A stretch of 64,000 nucleotides of DNA from contig DATDGL010000007.1 of assembly GCA_036522115.1 (NCBI GenBank), positions 8,262-72,261 of the forward strand. The letters run 5' to 3'. The notes beneath the pieces were generated by a model, which saw nothing but the letters and a program-made list of their open reading frames with translations, was not told the DNA's origin and ran no database searches. Below are positions 8,916 to 16,770 of the stretch, one piece after another. The position numbers were made by a program, and so were the translations under genes. The stretch's first letter is position 1. The number at the start of each line of letters is the position of its first letter. This DNA is from Angelobacter sp036522115. Its GTDB lineage: Bacteria > Acidobacteriota > Terriglobia > Terriglobales > Acidobacteriaceae.

Positions 8916-8975
8916 CTCAGAGGGGCCGAGAACCTGCGGTGCCTCTGAGCCCCTTATGGGGCCTGTTTTTCTTTT
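8916..8975 (+). terminator. Terminator-like hairpin with competing upstream pairing, just before selB
   Basis: GCCCC (8949-8953), loop TTAT, GGGGC (8958-8962), then a T-rich run to 8975: an intrinsic terminator. An 8-bp helix CTCAGAGG (8916-8923) with CCTCTGAG (8942-8949) sits just upstream. AGGGGC (8921-8926) could instead pair with GCCCCT (8949-8954), which would open the terminator. It may end an unseen upstream transcript or act as an attenuator of selB. Confidence 0.5.
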
Positions 8976-8983
8976 CCATCCGT

Positions 8984-8989
8984 TACACT
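8984..8989 (+). promoter_or_regulatory. Candidate -10 element giving a leaderless selB transcript
   Basis: TACACT lies 6 nt before the GTG start of selB, so transcription would be expected to start at or within a base or two of that GTG. There is no Shine-Dalgarno sequence upstream, which fits a leaderless message. No good -35 box is evident; the T-rich tract at 8966-8975 occupies that space. Confidence 0.4.
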
Positions 8990-8995
8990 TGTTCG

Positions 8996-10897
8996 GTGAA
9001 GTCCATCATCATTGGAACAGCCGGTCACATTGACCACGGCAAGACCGCGCTGGTGCGCGCGTTGACCGGGATCGATACCGACCGCCTGGAAGAGGAAAAG
9101 CGGCGCGGAATCACCATCGATCTGGGTTTCGCTCATATGGAATTGAGCGGGGCCAGCGGAGAGAAACAGCGCTTCGGATTCATTGACGTTCCCGGTCACG
9201 AGCGTTTTGTCCGCAATATGCTTGCCGGCGTGGGTGGAATTGACCTTGTCCTGCTGGTGGTCGCGGCGGATGAGTCCATCAAGCCGCAGACCCGCGAGCA
9301 TTTTGAGATTTGCCGGCTGCTCTCCATCCCACGAGGCATCACCGTCATCACCAAAAGCGATCTGGTAGACGAAGACACGCTGAATGTTGTGCGCCTGGAA
9401 ATCGAGGAATTCGTGTGCGGCTCCTTCCTGGATACCAGCCTCTCACCCGTGGTTGCAGTGAGCGCGCGAACCGGCGCGCGATTGGAGGAGCTGAAGCGTG
9501 AGATTTCCCGCCTGGCCGTAGAGGCGCCATCGCGGGATACAGAGGCGTTCTTTCGTCTGCCCATTGACCGCGTATTCGTAATGAAGGGTTTTGGCACAGT
9601 CGTGACCGGCACGCTGATCGCGGGAAAGATCCAGAAGGAAGATGAGGTAGAGGTTTTCCCCACGCGGCGCCGGATGCGGGTCCGCGGCGTGCAAGTACAT
9701 GGCAGCACGACCGACAAAGCCGGCGCAGGACAGCGAACTGCGTTGAACCTGGCCGGCGCTACGGTGGAAGATCTGGCGCGCGGCATGAGCCTGGCAGCTC
9801 CCGGCATACTGGAGCCGTCGCAGCAGATTGATGTGCGACTTTCTCTGCTTAAGGATGCCAAGCTGCTGAAGAACCGCGCGCGCGTCCATCTGCATGCTTT
9901 CACTTCAGAAACCATTGCAGAAGTCGCTCTGCACGAGGGCAACGAACTTAAACCTGGCAGTACTGCGATGGCGCGGCTGCGCACCACCGATCCACTGCTT
10001 CTTCTTCCGGGAGACCGCGCTATCCTTCGCCAGTTCTCGCCCGTCATCACCATCGGGGGCGCGGTAGTGCTGGACGCCTTTCCTCTGCGCCGTCAGAAAA
10101 AAGATGCTTTGCTGGCATCGCTGAACGCCCTGGCAAATGGCTCGCGGGAAGGAATTCTGGAGGCTCGTATTCTTCGCCGGGGCGAGGATGGCCTTTCCCT
10201 CGACCAAGCTGTCCACGAAACCGGGTCAAAGAAACCCGTATTGGAAACCGCCATCGCCGCCCTGCTGCAAAAAAAGCAGATCGTAAGAGCAGGTGAGTTA
10301 CTGGTTGCGGCGCAGGCATTCTCGCAGGCCCGTACCCGCACAATGACGGCCCTGGAAGCGTTTCATAAGGCCAACCCTCTGGTAGCCGGGATCAGCAAGG
10401 AAGAACTACGGGAAAAACTCATGCTGCGGCCGGAAGTTATGCAGGCAGTTTTAGCCGAGTTAGCCACCGCCAACAAAGCCGATGTAACCGGAGAACTGGT
10501 TCGCCTTGCCGGCCGGGGCGTGGAGTTGAAAGATGAAGAGGCCAGGGCCAAGAAGGACATCGAACAGGCATTTGCCGTAGCCGGGCTGAAGGTACCTTTC
10601 ATGGACGAAGTGCTGGGCAAGCTGCCCGTGGACCGGGGGCGCGCGCAGAAACTGGTGACTTTGCTCCTGCGGGACCGCGTGCTGGTGAAGCTGGCCGACA
10701 ATCTTGTGTTCCACTCAAGCGCCCTCCAGGGGTTACGCCAGACACTCACGGAATACAAGACCAAGTCGCCCAAAATTGATGTGGGGAAATTCAAAGATCT
10801 GATTGGGGTTTCCCGCAAATATGCGATTCCGTTGCTGGAATATTTGGACCGTGAGCGCGTGACAAGAAGAGTCGGAGATGAACGAGTTATTTTGTGA
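8996..10897 (+). CDS. selB: Selenocysteine-specific translation elongation factor SelB
   Basis: About 633 residues. The GTPase domain has GTAGHIDHGKT (7-17), the EF-Tu-like switch LEEEKRRGITIDLGFAHM, DVPGHERFVRNML (64-76) and TKSD (119-122). Beta-barrel domains with FVMKGFGTVVTGT follow, and the C-terminal third consists of winged-helix modules that in the family bind the SECIS hairpin of selenoprotein mRNAs. SelB delivers Sec-tRNA to in-frame UGA codons. Homology begins at GTG 8996 (MKSIIIGTAGH), so a longer upstream frame is not used. No selA, selD, selC or selenoprotein gene is seen in the window. The VTT protein gene follows after 6 bp and is probably co-transcribed. Confidence 0.95.
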   Translation: MKSIIIGTAGHIDHGKTALVRALTGIDTDRLEEEKRRGITIDLGFAHMELSGASGEKQRFGFIDVPGHERFVRNMLAGVGGIDLVLLVVAADESIKPQTREHFEICRLLSIPRGITVITKSDLVDEDTLNVVRLEIEEFVCGSFLDTSLSPVVAVSARTGARLEELKREISRLAVEAPSRDTEAFFRLPIDRVFVMKGFGTVVTGTLIAGKIQKEDEVEVFPTRRRMRVRGVQVHGSTTDKAGAGQRTALNLAGATVEDLARGMSLAAPGILEPSQQIDVRLSLLKDAKLLKNRARVHLHAFTSETIAEVALHEGNELKPGSTAMARLRTTDPLLLLPGDRAILRQFSPVITIGGAVVLDAFPLRRQKKDALLASLNALANGSREGILEARILRRGEDGLSLDQAVHETGSKKPVLETAIAALLQKKQIVRAGELLVAAQAFSQARTRTMTALEAFHKANPLVAGISKEELREKLMLRPEVMQAVLAELATANKADVTGELVRLAGRGVELKDEEARAKKDIEQAFAVAGLKVPFMDEVLGKLPVDRGRAQKLVTLLLRDRVLVKLADNLVFHSSALQGLRQTLTEYKTKSPKIDVGKFKDLIGVSRKYAIPLLEYLDRERVTRRVGDERVIL

Positions 10898-10903
10898 TTT
10901 CTG

Positions 10904-11578
10904 ATGGCTTCGAATTTGAAATTACCGCAGCCGTGGCTGGCTGTGATTTTGCAAGCAAAGCGGCGCGCCGCATCGCCATCCGCATCGTTTAGCTGGGTGC
11001 GTCACTTCGGCGGAATCGCCCTGTTTCCTCTGGCTATCCTGGACAGCAGTATCATTCCCACATTTGGCAGTCTGGACCTGCTTACCGGTTGGCTGGCCGT
11101 TAGCGATCCCGAGCTTTGGTGGTATTACGCGCTCATGAGTACGGCCGGCTCGCTGCTGGGAGCTGTCTTCACCTACGGCATGGGCCACAAAGTGGGTGAG
11201 TGGTGGATTGAGGGGAAGATAGGCCGCAAACGCACCCAGCAGATGCGCAGCGCCATCGAGCACCGCGGATCAATCTCCATTTTTGTAGCTACCATCGCTC
11301 CGCCTCCGTTCCCGACCCCCTGGTTCTTTGTAGCGGCCGGGGCCTTCTCCTTCCCGCGCAAGAAGGTCATTGCCGTCACCCTTCTTGGCCGGGCCCTGCG
11401 TTACAACCTTCTCACCCTGGTAGCGGCGCACTATGGCAAGACCTTCCTTCGTTATCTTCGCCATCCCCTCCATTACCTGCTGATCTCGGTAATCGTCACG
11501 GCTTCACTGGTCACCGCGGCGATCCTGTTCAGTAGACGGAAGCCCGCGCCACAGACCGGAGCAAGCGCTGGCACATGA
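10904..11578 (+). CDS. VTT-domain (DedA/SNARE-associated) membrane protein
   Basis: A 224-residue membrane protein with the VTT fold: FPLAILDSSIIPTFGSLDLL, the glycine-rich segment GSLLGAVFTYGMGHKVG, the re-entrant loop PPPFPTPWFFVAAGAF and a following helix with the conserved Arg of LLGRALRYNLL. DedA/VTT proteins are linked to polyprenyl-phosphate or phospholipid flipping and membrane potential; the exact substrate here is unknown. It starts 6 bp after selB. A second VTT protein (27578-28225) shares the loop motif. Plus-strand overlap with later genes is absent. Confidence 0.82.
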   Translation: MASNLKLPQPWLAVILQAKRRAASPSASFSWVRHFGGIALFPLAILDSSIIPTFGSLDLLTGWLAVSDPELWWYYALMSTAGSLLGAVFTYGMGHKVGEWWIEGKIGRKRTQQMRSAIEHRGSISIFVATIAPPPFPTPWFFVAAGAFSFPRKKVIAVTLLGRALRYNLLTLVAAHYGKTFLRYLRHPLHYLLISVIVTASLVTAAILFSRRKPAPQTGASAGT

Positions 11579-11733
11579 ATCGCGAATGATGAACGAGCTT
11601 CCCCCGACTAGAATCAGGTAATCTTGTAATTTTGGACTTGGGTGTCGCGACTTAGGTGTCACAGGAAGCCCGCAAGATTTTTTGCCTCGAATTCGCCATG
11701 ACCCAGGCACTATTTGATTGGTTGCACAAGATC

Positions 11734-12213
11734 ATGCTTACTATCCGAAAAGCTACGGCGGCAGATGCTACTTTGATCCTCGGCTTTATTCGTGGACTGG
11801 CTGAATACGAACGCGAGCCGAAGGCCGTGATTGCCACCGAAGAAGATTTACGACGGGATGGATTTGGCCCGGAGCCGAAGTTCCGCTGTGTGATTGCCGA
11901 GTGGGACAACAAGCCGACGGGGTTCGCATTCTTCTTCTATAACTACTCCACCTGGCGCGGAAGGCCGGGACTGTACCTGGAAGACCTGTTCGTACTCCCG
12001 GAGATGCGCGACAAGGGAATTGGCAAGGCGCTGCTTAAGCACCTAGCCCAGATTGCCATGCGCGAGAGTTGTTACGGCATTCGCTGGATGGTTCTGGAAT
12101 GGAATGAGCCGGCACTCAAGTTTTATGAACGGCTGGGAGCCGAAATGCTGGGCGAGTGGGAAACCATGATGCTGACAGGAACAGCATTGAAGCATCTGGC
12201 AGAAAATGAATGA
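11734..12213 (+). CDS. GNAT family N-acetyltransferase
   Basis: About 159 residues. LTIRKATAADATLILGFIRG followed by LAEYEREP is the usual start of the diamine-acetyltransferase-like GNAT group. DLFVLPEMRDKGIGKALL is the acetyl-CoA-binding motif A (R/QxxGxG/A), and EWNEPALKFYERLGAE is motif B. The acceptor amine is unknown. An upstream GTG at 11656 in the same frame would add 26 residues unlike the family, so I chose the ATG at 11734. The end overlaps the trmFO start by 8 bp, so the genes are coupled. Confidence 0.87.
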   Translation: MLTIRKATAADATLILGFIRGLAEYEREPKAVIATEEDLRRDGFGPEPKFRCVIAEWDNKPTGFAFFFYNYSTWRGRPGLYLEDLFVLPEMRDKGIGKALLKHLAQIAMRESCYGIRWMVLEWNEPALKFYERLGAEMLGEWETMMLTGTALKHLAENE

Positions 12214-13558
12214 TCCGATTATGTCTATCAAGATCATCGGCGCGGGACTAGCGGGTTGCGAGGCGGCGTGGCAGTGCGCCCGGCGCGGCCTGGAAGTCGA
12301 GCTTTATGAAATGCGCCCGGTAAAGTCCACGCCTGCGCACCGGACGGACAAGTTCGCCGAACTGGTCTGCTCCAATTCGCTGAAATCGGAAAGCGAAAAC
12401 ACCGCGCCATGGCTGTTGAAGGAAGAAATGCGCCGCGGCGGATCGGTGCTGCTGGAGGTGGCGCGGCAGACGCAGGTTCCGGCCGGTCACGCTCTGGCAG
12501 TCGACCGGGAGGCGTTTGCGGAACGAGTGACAGGGCTGATTTCAGCAGAGCCTCGCGTCAAGATCGTCCGCGAAGAAGCCACGCGCATCAATGAGGAAGC
12601 GGGTTGCACCATCGTGGCCACCGGTCCGCTTACATCGGACGCTCTCTCGCAAGAAATCGCCCGCCTGAGCGGCAGTCGCCATCTCTTTTTCTATGACTCA
12701 ATCAGTCCCATCGTGGAGGCTGATTCCATCGACATGTCGAAGGTTTATCTGGCGGCGCGTTATGGCAAAGGCACCGCAGACTACATCAATTGTCCGTTTA
12801 CGAAAGATGAATACGACCGGTTTTACGATGCGCTGATTGCAGCGCAGCCGGTGGAAGGACACGCCTGGGAGAAACTGAACTACTTTGAAGGCTGCCTGCC
12901 CATTGAAGAGATGGCGCGCCGCGGGCGTGACACCTTGCGCTTCGGCCCCATGAAACCGGTCGGCCTGGCTGGTCCTGCAACCGGCAAGCTTCCCTATGCT
13001 GTAGTTCAGTTGCGGCAGGAGAACCTGCGCGCCGACTCCTATAACCTTGTGGGCTTTCAAAACCACTTGAAATATGGTGAGCAGGCACGGGTGCTGCGCC
13101 TAGTCCCTGGACTTGAGAACGCGCGCTTTCTGCGCTATGGCCAGATTCATCGCAACACTTACATCCATTCGCCTTCTCTGCTGGAGGAGACGCTCAATCT
13201 CAAGCGCCATGCAAATGTTTTTTTTGCCGGTCAAATCTCCGGGGTGGAAGGCTATACGGAATCCATAGCCATGGGAATGCTGGCCGGCATTCACGTTGCC
13301 CGCGCGAGCCAGGGACTGCGGCCTATAGCTCCTTCGAGAGAGAGCGCTCTGGGATCACTGGTGCACTATATCTGCCACGCCGAAGGGAAAAGCTTCCAGC
13401 CGGCCAACATCACCTTTGATCTCTTGCCCCAGTTGGATGAAAACACCCGCCGCCGCGTCCGCGATAAGAGCCAACGCCACAGGATGGTGTGTGAGAAGGC
13501 GCTTCTAGCCTGCGCGCAATGGCTGGAGTGTATCTCTGAAACCGCGCCTGTTCGATGA
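12206..13558 (+). CDS. trmFO: Methylenetetrahydrofolate--tRNA-(uracil-54-C5)-methyltransferase TrmFO
   Basis: A 450-residue FAD protein. IKIIGAGLAGCEAAWQ is the dinucleotide-binding loop. ELYEMRPVKSTPAHRT, FAELVCSNSLKSE and the C-terminal FFAGQISGVEGYTESIAMG are diagnostic for TrmFO (GidA-like). It makes ribothymidine at position 54 in the T loop of tRNAs using methylenetetrahydrofolate and FADH2, the folate-dependent alternative to TrmA found in Firmicutes, Acidobacteria and others. A second ATG at 12221 (MSIKIIGAG) could also be the start. It overlaps the GNAT gene by 8 bp and ends 70 bp before a convergent barrel-protein gene. Confidence 0.95.
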   Translation: MNDPIMSIKIIGAGLAGCEAAWQCARRGLEVELYEMRPVKSTPAHRTDKFAELVCSNSLKSESENTAPWLLKEEMRRGGSVLLEVARQTQVPAGHALAVDREAFAERVTGLISAEPRVKIVREEATRINEEAGCTIVATGPLTSDALSQEIARLSGSRHLFFYDSISPIVEADSIDMSKVYLAARYGKGTADYINCPFTKDEYDRFYDALIAAQPVEGHAWEKLNYFEGCLPIEEMARRGRDTLRFGPMKPVGLAGPATGKLPYAVVQLRQENLRADSYNLVGFQNHLKYGEQARVLRLVPGLENARFLRYGQIHRNTYIHSPSLLEETLNLKRHANVFFAGQISGVEGYTESIAMGMLAGIHVARASQGLRPIAPSRESALGSLVHYICHAEGKSFQPANITFDLLPQLDENTRRRVRDKSQRHRMVCEKALLACAQWLECISETAPVR

Positions 13559-13628
13559 CCGCACCGCCTCAGATCAGAGCACAAGAAAGGCCAGCATCTC
13601 TGGTCGGCCCAACTTTTGAACAGCACGA

Positions 13629-14189
13629 CTATTTATTGCTGCCACCGCCGCCACCACTACCCCAGCGATAGACGAGGCCCGTGGAAACTCTCACGCTGTT
13701 TTGCCGGTTGTTAGAGCCGTCATTGAACCTGGTCAGCAGATATTCTGCCTGGATCACGCGAAAGGCAAAATGAGAATGGATTTTAGCGTCGATTCCGCCG
13801 CCGACTGCCGCGGCAAAAGCGTTCTCTGAGGCGGAAATGCCAATAAAGCTCGCATTCACGTGCCCGGCTCCGAAAAGTGCCTGAGCGAATGCTGTTACCC
13901 TCCCATTGCTTCGGTATGAGAACCTGGGGCCGAACATATAGGTTAGGAGGGTCGTGCTCACGCCGAAGTCTTTGTTGCGGTAGCCCCCCACATCGCCAAC
14001 TAGCCCCCACCAGCGGCTGGGGTTGAAGGCGATGGAGCCGCTAGCGCCGCTGAAATTGAATCCTGTGCCAACAAAGTTGGTATGAAGGTAAGAATAGCCG
14101 CCAAAAACCTCCGCTCTCGGATATTCCTGCGCGGTTGCCGATATGCTAAAAACCAGAAATAACCCACAAACCAGAAATAACTTTCGCAT
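13629..14189 (-). CDS. Small outer-membrane beta-barrel protein, copy 1
   Basis: A 186-residue protein with a signal peptide (LFLVCGLFLVFSISATAQ) followed by amphipathic beta strands starting PRAEVFGGYSYLHTN. The family is the OmpA-like transmembrane beta-barrel type that is very common in Acidobacteria; FGGYSY, PRFSYR and GGGIDAK are repeated landmarks. It ends with YRWGSGGGGGSNK, a glycine-rich tail after the usual aromatic last strand. It is a close paralogue of the gene at 14454-14993 and probably arose by tandem duplication. The role may be structural or a small channel; no partner is visible. Confidence 0.82.
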   Translation of the reverse strand: MRKLFLVCGLFLVFSISATAQEYPRAEVFGGYSYLHTNFVGTGFNFSGASGSIAFNPSRWWGLVGDVGGYRNKDFGVSTTLLTYMFGPRFSYRSNGRVTAFAQALFGAGHVNASFIGISASENAFAAAVGGGIDAKIHSHFAFRVIQAEYLLTRFNDGSNNRQNSVRVSTGLVYRWGSGGGGGSNK

Positions 14190-14405
14190 CGCCTGACCTC
14201 TCCTTGCTGTTGTGAAGTTTCAGCAAACTCACGGTCCAAAACAAAACGGACAGCCCTGCCACAATGACGCTAAAACCAAAATCTCATTGAGATCTTTTAA
14301 GAGTTTATGCTTTCTTAGTTTACTCGAAGCGGAGCGGCCAAGACGTTGGCACCCAAGCATTGAAAATATTGCAACAATCCAAGGGGGCCAGGGCCCCGGG
14401 CACAT

Positions 14406-14431
14406 AAAAGGGCCAACCTTTCGGCTGGCCC
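14406..14431 (-). terminator. Rho-independent terminator of barrel-protein copy 2
   Basis: On the minus strand a 9-bp stem GGGCCAGCC/GGTTGGCCC (one G-U pair) with a GAAA tetraloop is followed by TTTT. It occupies 14410-14431 with the U-run at 14406-14409, 22 bp beyond the stop at 14454. Confidence 0.85.
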
Positions 14432-14453
14432 AAGGCGCCCGAAAATACCCGAA

Positions 14454-14993
14454 TTATTTGCCGCCCCAGCGAAAGACGATGCCGGCGGAAATTCTTGCGT
14501 TGTTTTGCCGGTTGTTGGATCCGTCATTAAACTTGGTCAGCAGGTACTCAGCCTGGATCACGCGGATGGCCACATGGGGATGGATCTTGGCATCGATTCC
14601 ACCGCCGATCGCCATGGCAAACGCGCTGTCCGAGCCGGAAAGCCCTGAAAAACTCGCGCCTACGTGTGCGCCGCCGAAAAGCGTTTGAAAATAGGGCGTT
14701 ACCCTAGCATTCTTGCGGTACGCGAATTTCGGTCCGAAAAGATAGGTTATGACATTTGTGCTCACGCCAAAATCACCGTTGTGATAGCCGCCGAAATCGG
14801 CAACTATTCCGAACCAGTCCTTAGGATTGAAAGCGATGGAGCCACTGGCGCCGTTGAAGTTGAATCCAGTGCCGAGGACACTGGTGTGAACGTAAGAATA
14901 GCCGCCAAAGACCTCCGCCTTGGGATAGTCCTGGGCTGCCGCCGATATGCTGAGAACCAAAAATAGCACGAAAATCCAAGATAACTTTCGCAT
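14454..14993 (-). CDS. Small outer-membrane beta-barrel protein, copy 2
   Basis: A 179-residue paralogue of the protein at 13629-14189. Both share the signal peptide pattern, the strand PKAEVFGGYSYVHT, the run GASGSIAFNP, GGGIDAKIH and RVIQAEYLLT, with roughly two thirds of residues identical by eye. This copy ends VFRWGGK, the normal aromatic-terminated last strand expected by the BAM machinery. I chose the ATG at 14993, where a signal peptide begins and AAGGAG lies upstream, over a longer frame from 15101. Upstream bases also resemble those before copy 1, so the duplication includes the leader. Confidence 0.83.
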   Translation of the reverse strand: MRKLSWIFVLFLVLSISAAAQDYPKAEVFGGYSYVHTSVLGTGFNFNGASGSIAFNPKDWFGIVADFGGYHNGDFGVSTNVITYLFGPKFAYRKNARVTPYFQTLFGGAHVGASFSGLSGSDSAFAMAIGGGIDAKIHPHVAIRVIQAEYLLTKFNDGSNNRQNNARISAGIVFRWGGK

Positions 14994-15317
14994 CGAACTA
15001 ACTCTCCTTAACGGTTGTGAATTCGGCAAACACTTCCGCCGAAAAACGCAGCGGAGATGCTTGTCGCAATGAGCATTAGACTCCAAACGCTGAAATTCCA
15101 TTCAGGTACTTAAGACCTTAGACGTTTGCACCCGAATATCGATAGCCATGCAGGAGGGTCTTCCCATCTTCCCAGAAAGCACATCCTGCGATCTGCCCAT
15201 GGCTTCAGTCAAAGTGCGCTATTTCAAGGTTTTGACTGCTCTAAAAAGATGGTGTCGATGGGAGTAAATTCGTTACAAGCAATATTCAAATTAGGAAAAT
15301 TTAAGCCAGCGGTGACG

Positions 15318-16715
15318 TTACCTTCGTTTGGACTTCCTGGGCGCCAGTTCGACTTTGCGCCGCGGACGGTTCTTGATCCAGATGGGGGTCCCGACAAATC
15401 CAAATTCTTTCCGGATCTGGTTCTGCAGAAAACGTTCGTAGGAGAAGTGCAGTTTTACGTCTTTGTCAGTAAAGAGAATGAAGGTCGGCGGTGAAGCGTG
15501 AGCCTGGGTCATATAAAAGACTTTGACCTTCTGGCGATGGGGCACGGCGGCGCGCTCAAAATCCACCGTTTCGAGAAAGCGGTTCATCTGCGACGTGCTG
15601 ATGCGCTTGCGCCGCTCGGTGGATACCAGTTCCAGGGTCTTGAATAGCTTTTCCAGGTTCTTGCCCTGGCTGGCGGAGACAAACAGCACCGGCGCGTAGT
15701 CCAGAAACTTGAGGCTGCGGCGGATCTGCTCCTCATAGATGCCGGCATTTGCGGGGCGTCCATCCTGCCGTCCCGGCCCCACCAAGTCCCACTTGTTCAC
15801 CACAATGATTACGGACCTTCCGCTCTCGTGGGCGTAGCCGCCGATGTTGGCGTCCAACGCCGTCACTCCTTCAGTGGCATCGAGCACCAGCAAAGCGACG
15901 TCGGCCGCTTCCAGGTGCTTGCGGGCCATGACCACAGACAGCTTTTCCGCCATAAGCTTGGTCTTGCCTTTGCGGCGGATGCCGGCGGTGTCAATGAAGC
16001 GATAGCGGGCGCCATTTCGGTCCATCACCTCGTCCACGGCATCGCGCGTGGTTCCGGCGATGGGAGAGACAATGGCCCGTGAAGTTCCCGTCAGCGCATT
16101 GAGCAGCGTGGACTTTCCCACGTTGGGGTGACCGATTATGGCGACCTTGGTTTCCTGACGTGGTGAGGATTCTCCCGGCTGCTGCTCGAAATCGTGGGAC
16201 TCTGTTTCCGGGATGACGTGCAGCACTGCCTCCAGTAGCTCGGCAACTCCAAGTCCGTGTTCTGCAGAAACGGGGAAAAGCCGGTCAATGCCGAGGGTCC
16301 TGAAATTCTCGGCCTCAGCTTCCTGCTTGGGAGTGTCAACCTTGTTGACTGCAAGAAACAGCGGCTTGCCCAGGCGGTGGAGGAGGCGCGCCAGTTCCAT
16401 ATCAGGCGCTGCCAGTTCGCTGCGGCCGTCCACCACCAGTACGATAGCCCCGGCTTCTTCAAGAGCGACCCGCGCCTGCCGGAAGATCTCCGCCGGGATA
16501 TGCTCCTTTTCGTTGGGAACGATCCCGCCGGTATCAACCACGCGCAGGCGCCGGCCGGTCCATGTAGCTTCCCCGTAAAGGCGGTCGCGAGTGATTCCGG
16601 GTTCATCGCCTACGATGGCGCGGCGTGAGCCAATCAAGCGATTGAAGAGCGTGGATTTGCCCACATTAGGGCGGCCGACGATGGCCAGTAGACCAGCATT
16701 GTTTGCGTTGGGCAA
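15318..16715 (-). CDS. der: Ribosome biogenesis GTPase Der (EngA)
   Basis: A 465-residue protein with two tandem Era-like GTPase domains. The first has GRPNVGKSTLFNRL near residue 14, DTGGI and NKVD. The second has GHPNVGKSTLLNAL near residue 197, DTAGI and NKWD. The C-terminal KH-like domain includes RKEFGFVGTPIWI. Der is essential for 50S subunit assembly. It is divergent from the dinG-like helicase with 55 bp between start codons, which must contain both promoters. Downstream are 216 bp without a gene. Confidence 0.96.
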   Translation of the reverse strand: MPNANNAGLLAIVGRPNVGKSTLFNRLIGSRRAIVGDEPGITRDRLYGEATWTGRRLRVVDTGGIVPNEKEHIPAEIFRQARVALEEAGAIVLVVDGRSELAAPDMELARLLHRLGKPLFLAVNKVDTPKQEAEAENFRTLGIDRLFPVSAEHGLGVAELLEAVLHVIPETESHDFEQQPGESSPRQETKVAIIGHPNVGKSTLLNALTGTSRAIVSPIAGTTRDAVDEVMDRNGARYRFIDTAGIRRKGKTKLMAEKLSVVMARKHLEAADVALLVLDATEGVTALDANIGGYAHESGRSVIIVVNKWDLVGPGRQDGRPANAGIYEEQIRRSLKFLDYAPVLFVSASQGKNLEKLFKTLELVSTERRKRISTSQMNRFLETVDFERAAVPHRQKVKVFYMTQAHASPPTFILFTDKDVKLHFSYERFLQNQIRKEFGFVGTPIWIKNRPRRKVELAPRKSKRR

Positions 16716-16770
16716 TCCTATTCCAGTTCCTTCTGAAGGTATTATAGGGACAGCTCAGTGTTCTTAGAGT

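Larger units (their letters stand above)
8199..8995. other. Long AT-richer intergenic region between the TIGR03118 gene and selB
   Basis: No convincing full gene. The first 450 bp presumably hold the promoter of the minus-strand TIGR03118 gene. At 8715-8828 a 37-codon plus-strand frame (starting GTG, ending AMSLDE then TAG) looks protein-like but is too short to identify; it may be the end of a lost gene. The last 80 bp carry the terminator-like structure and -10 element described separately for selB. I searched for a selC tRNA fold here and did not find one. Confidence 0.6.

Noticed and set aside
8880..8965. Possible selC (tRNA-Sec) next to selB
   Set aside because: Helices are present but no long acceptor/T-arm cloverleaf, no UCA anticodon and no CCA end.
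9196..10053. A 285-codon open frame on the minus strand inside selB
   Set aside because: Antisense shadow with Ser/Arg-rich low-quality sequence; selB motifs are complete.
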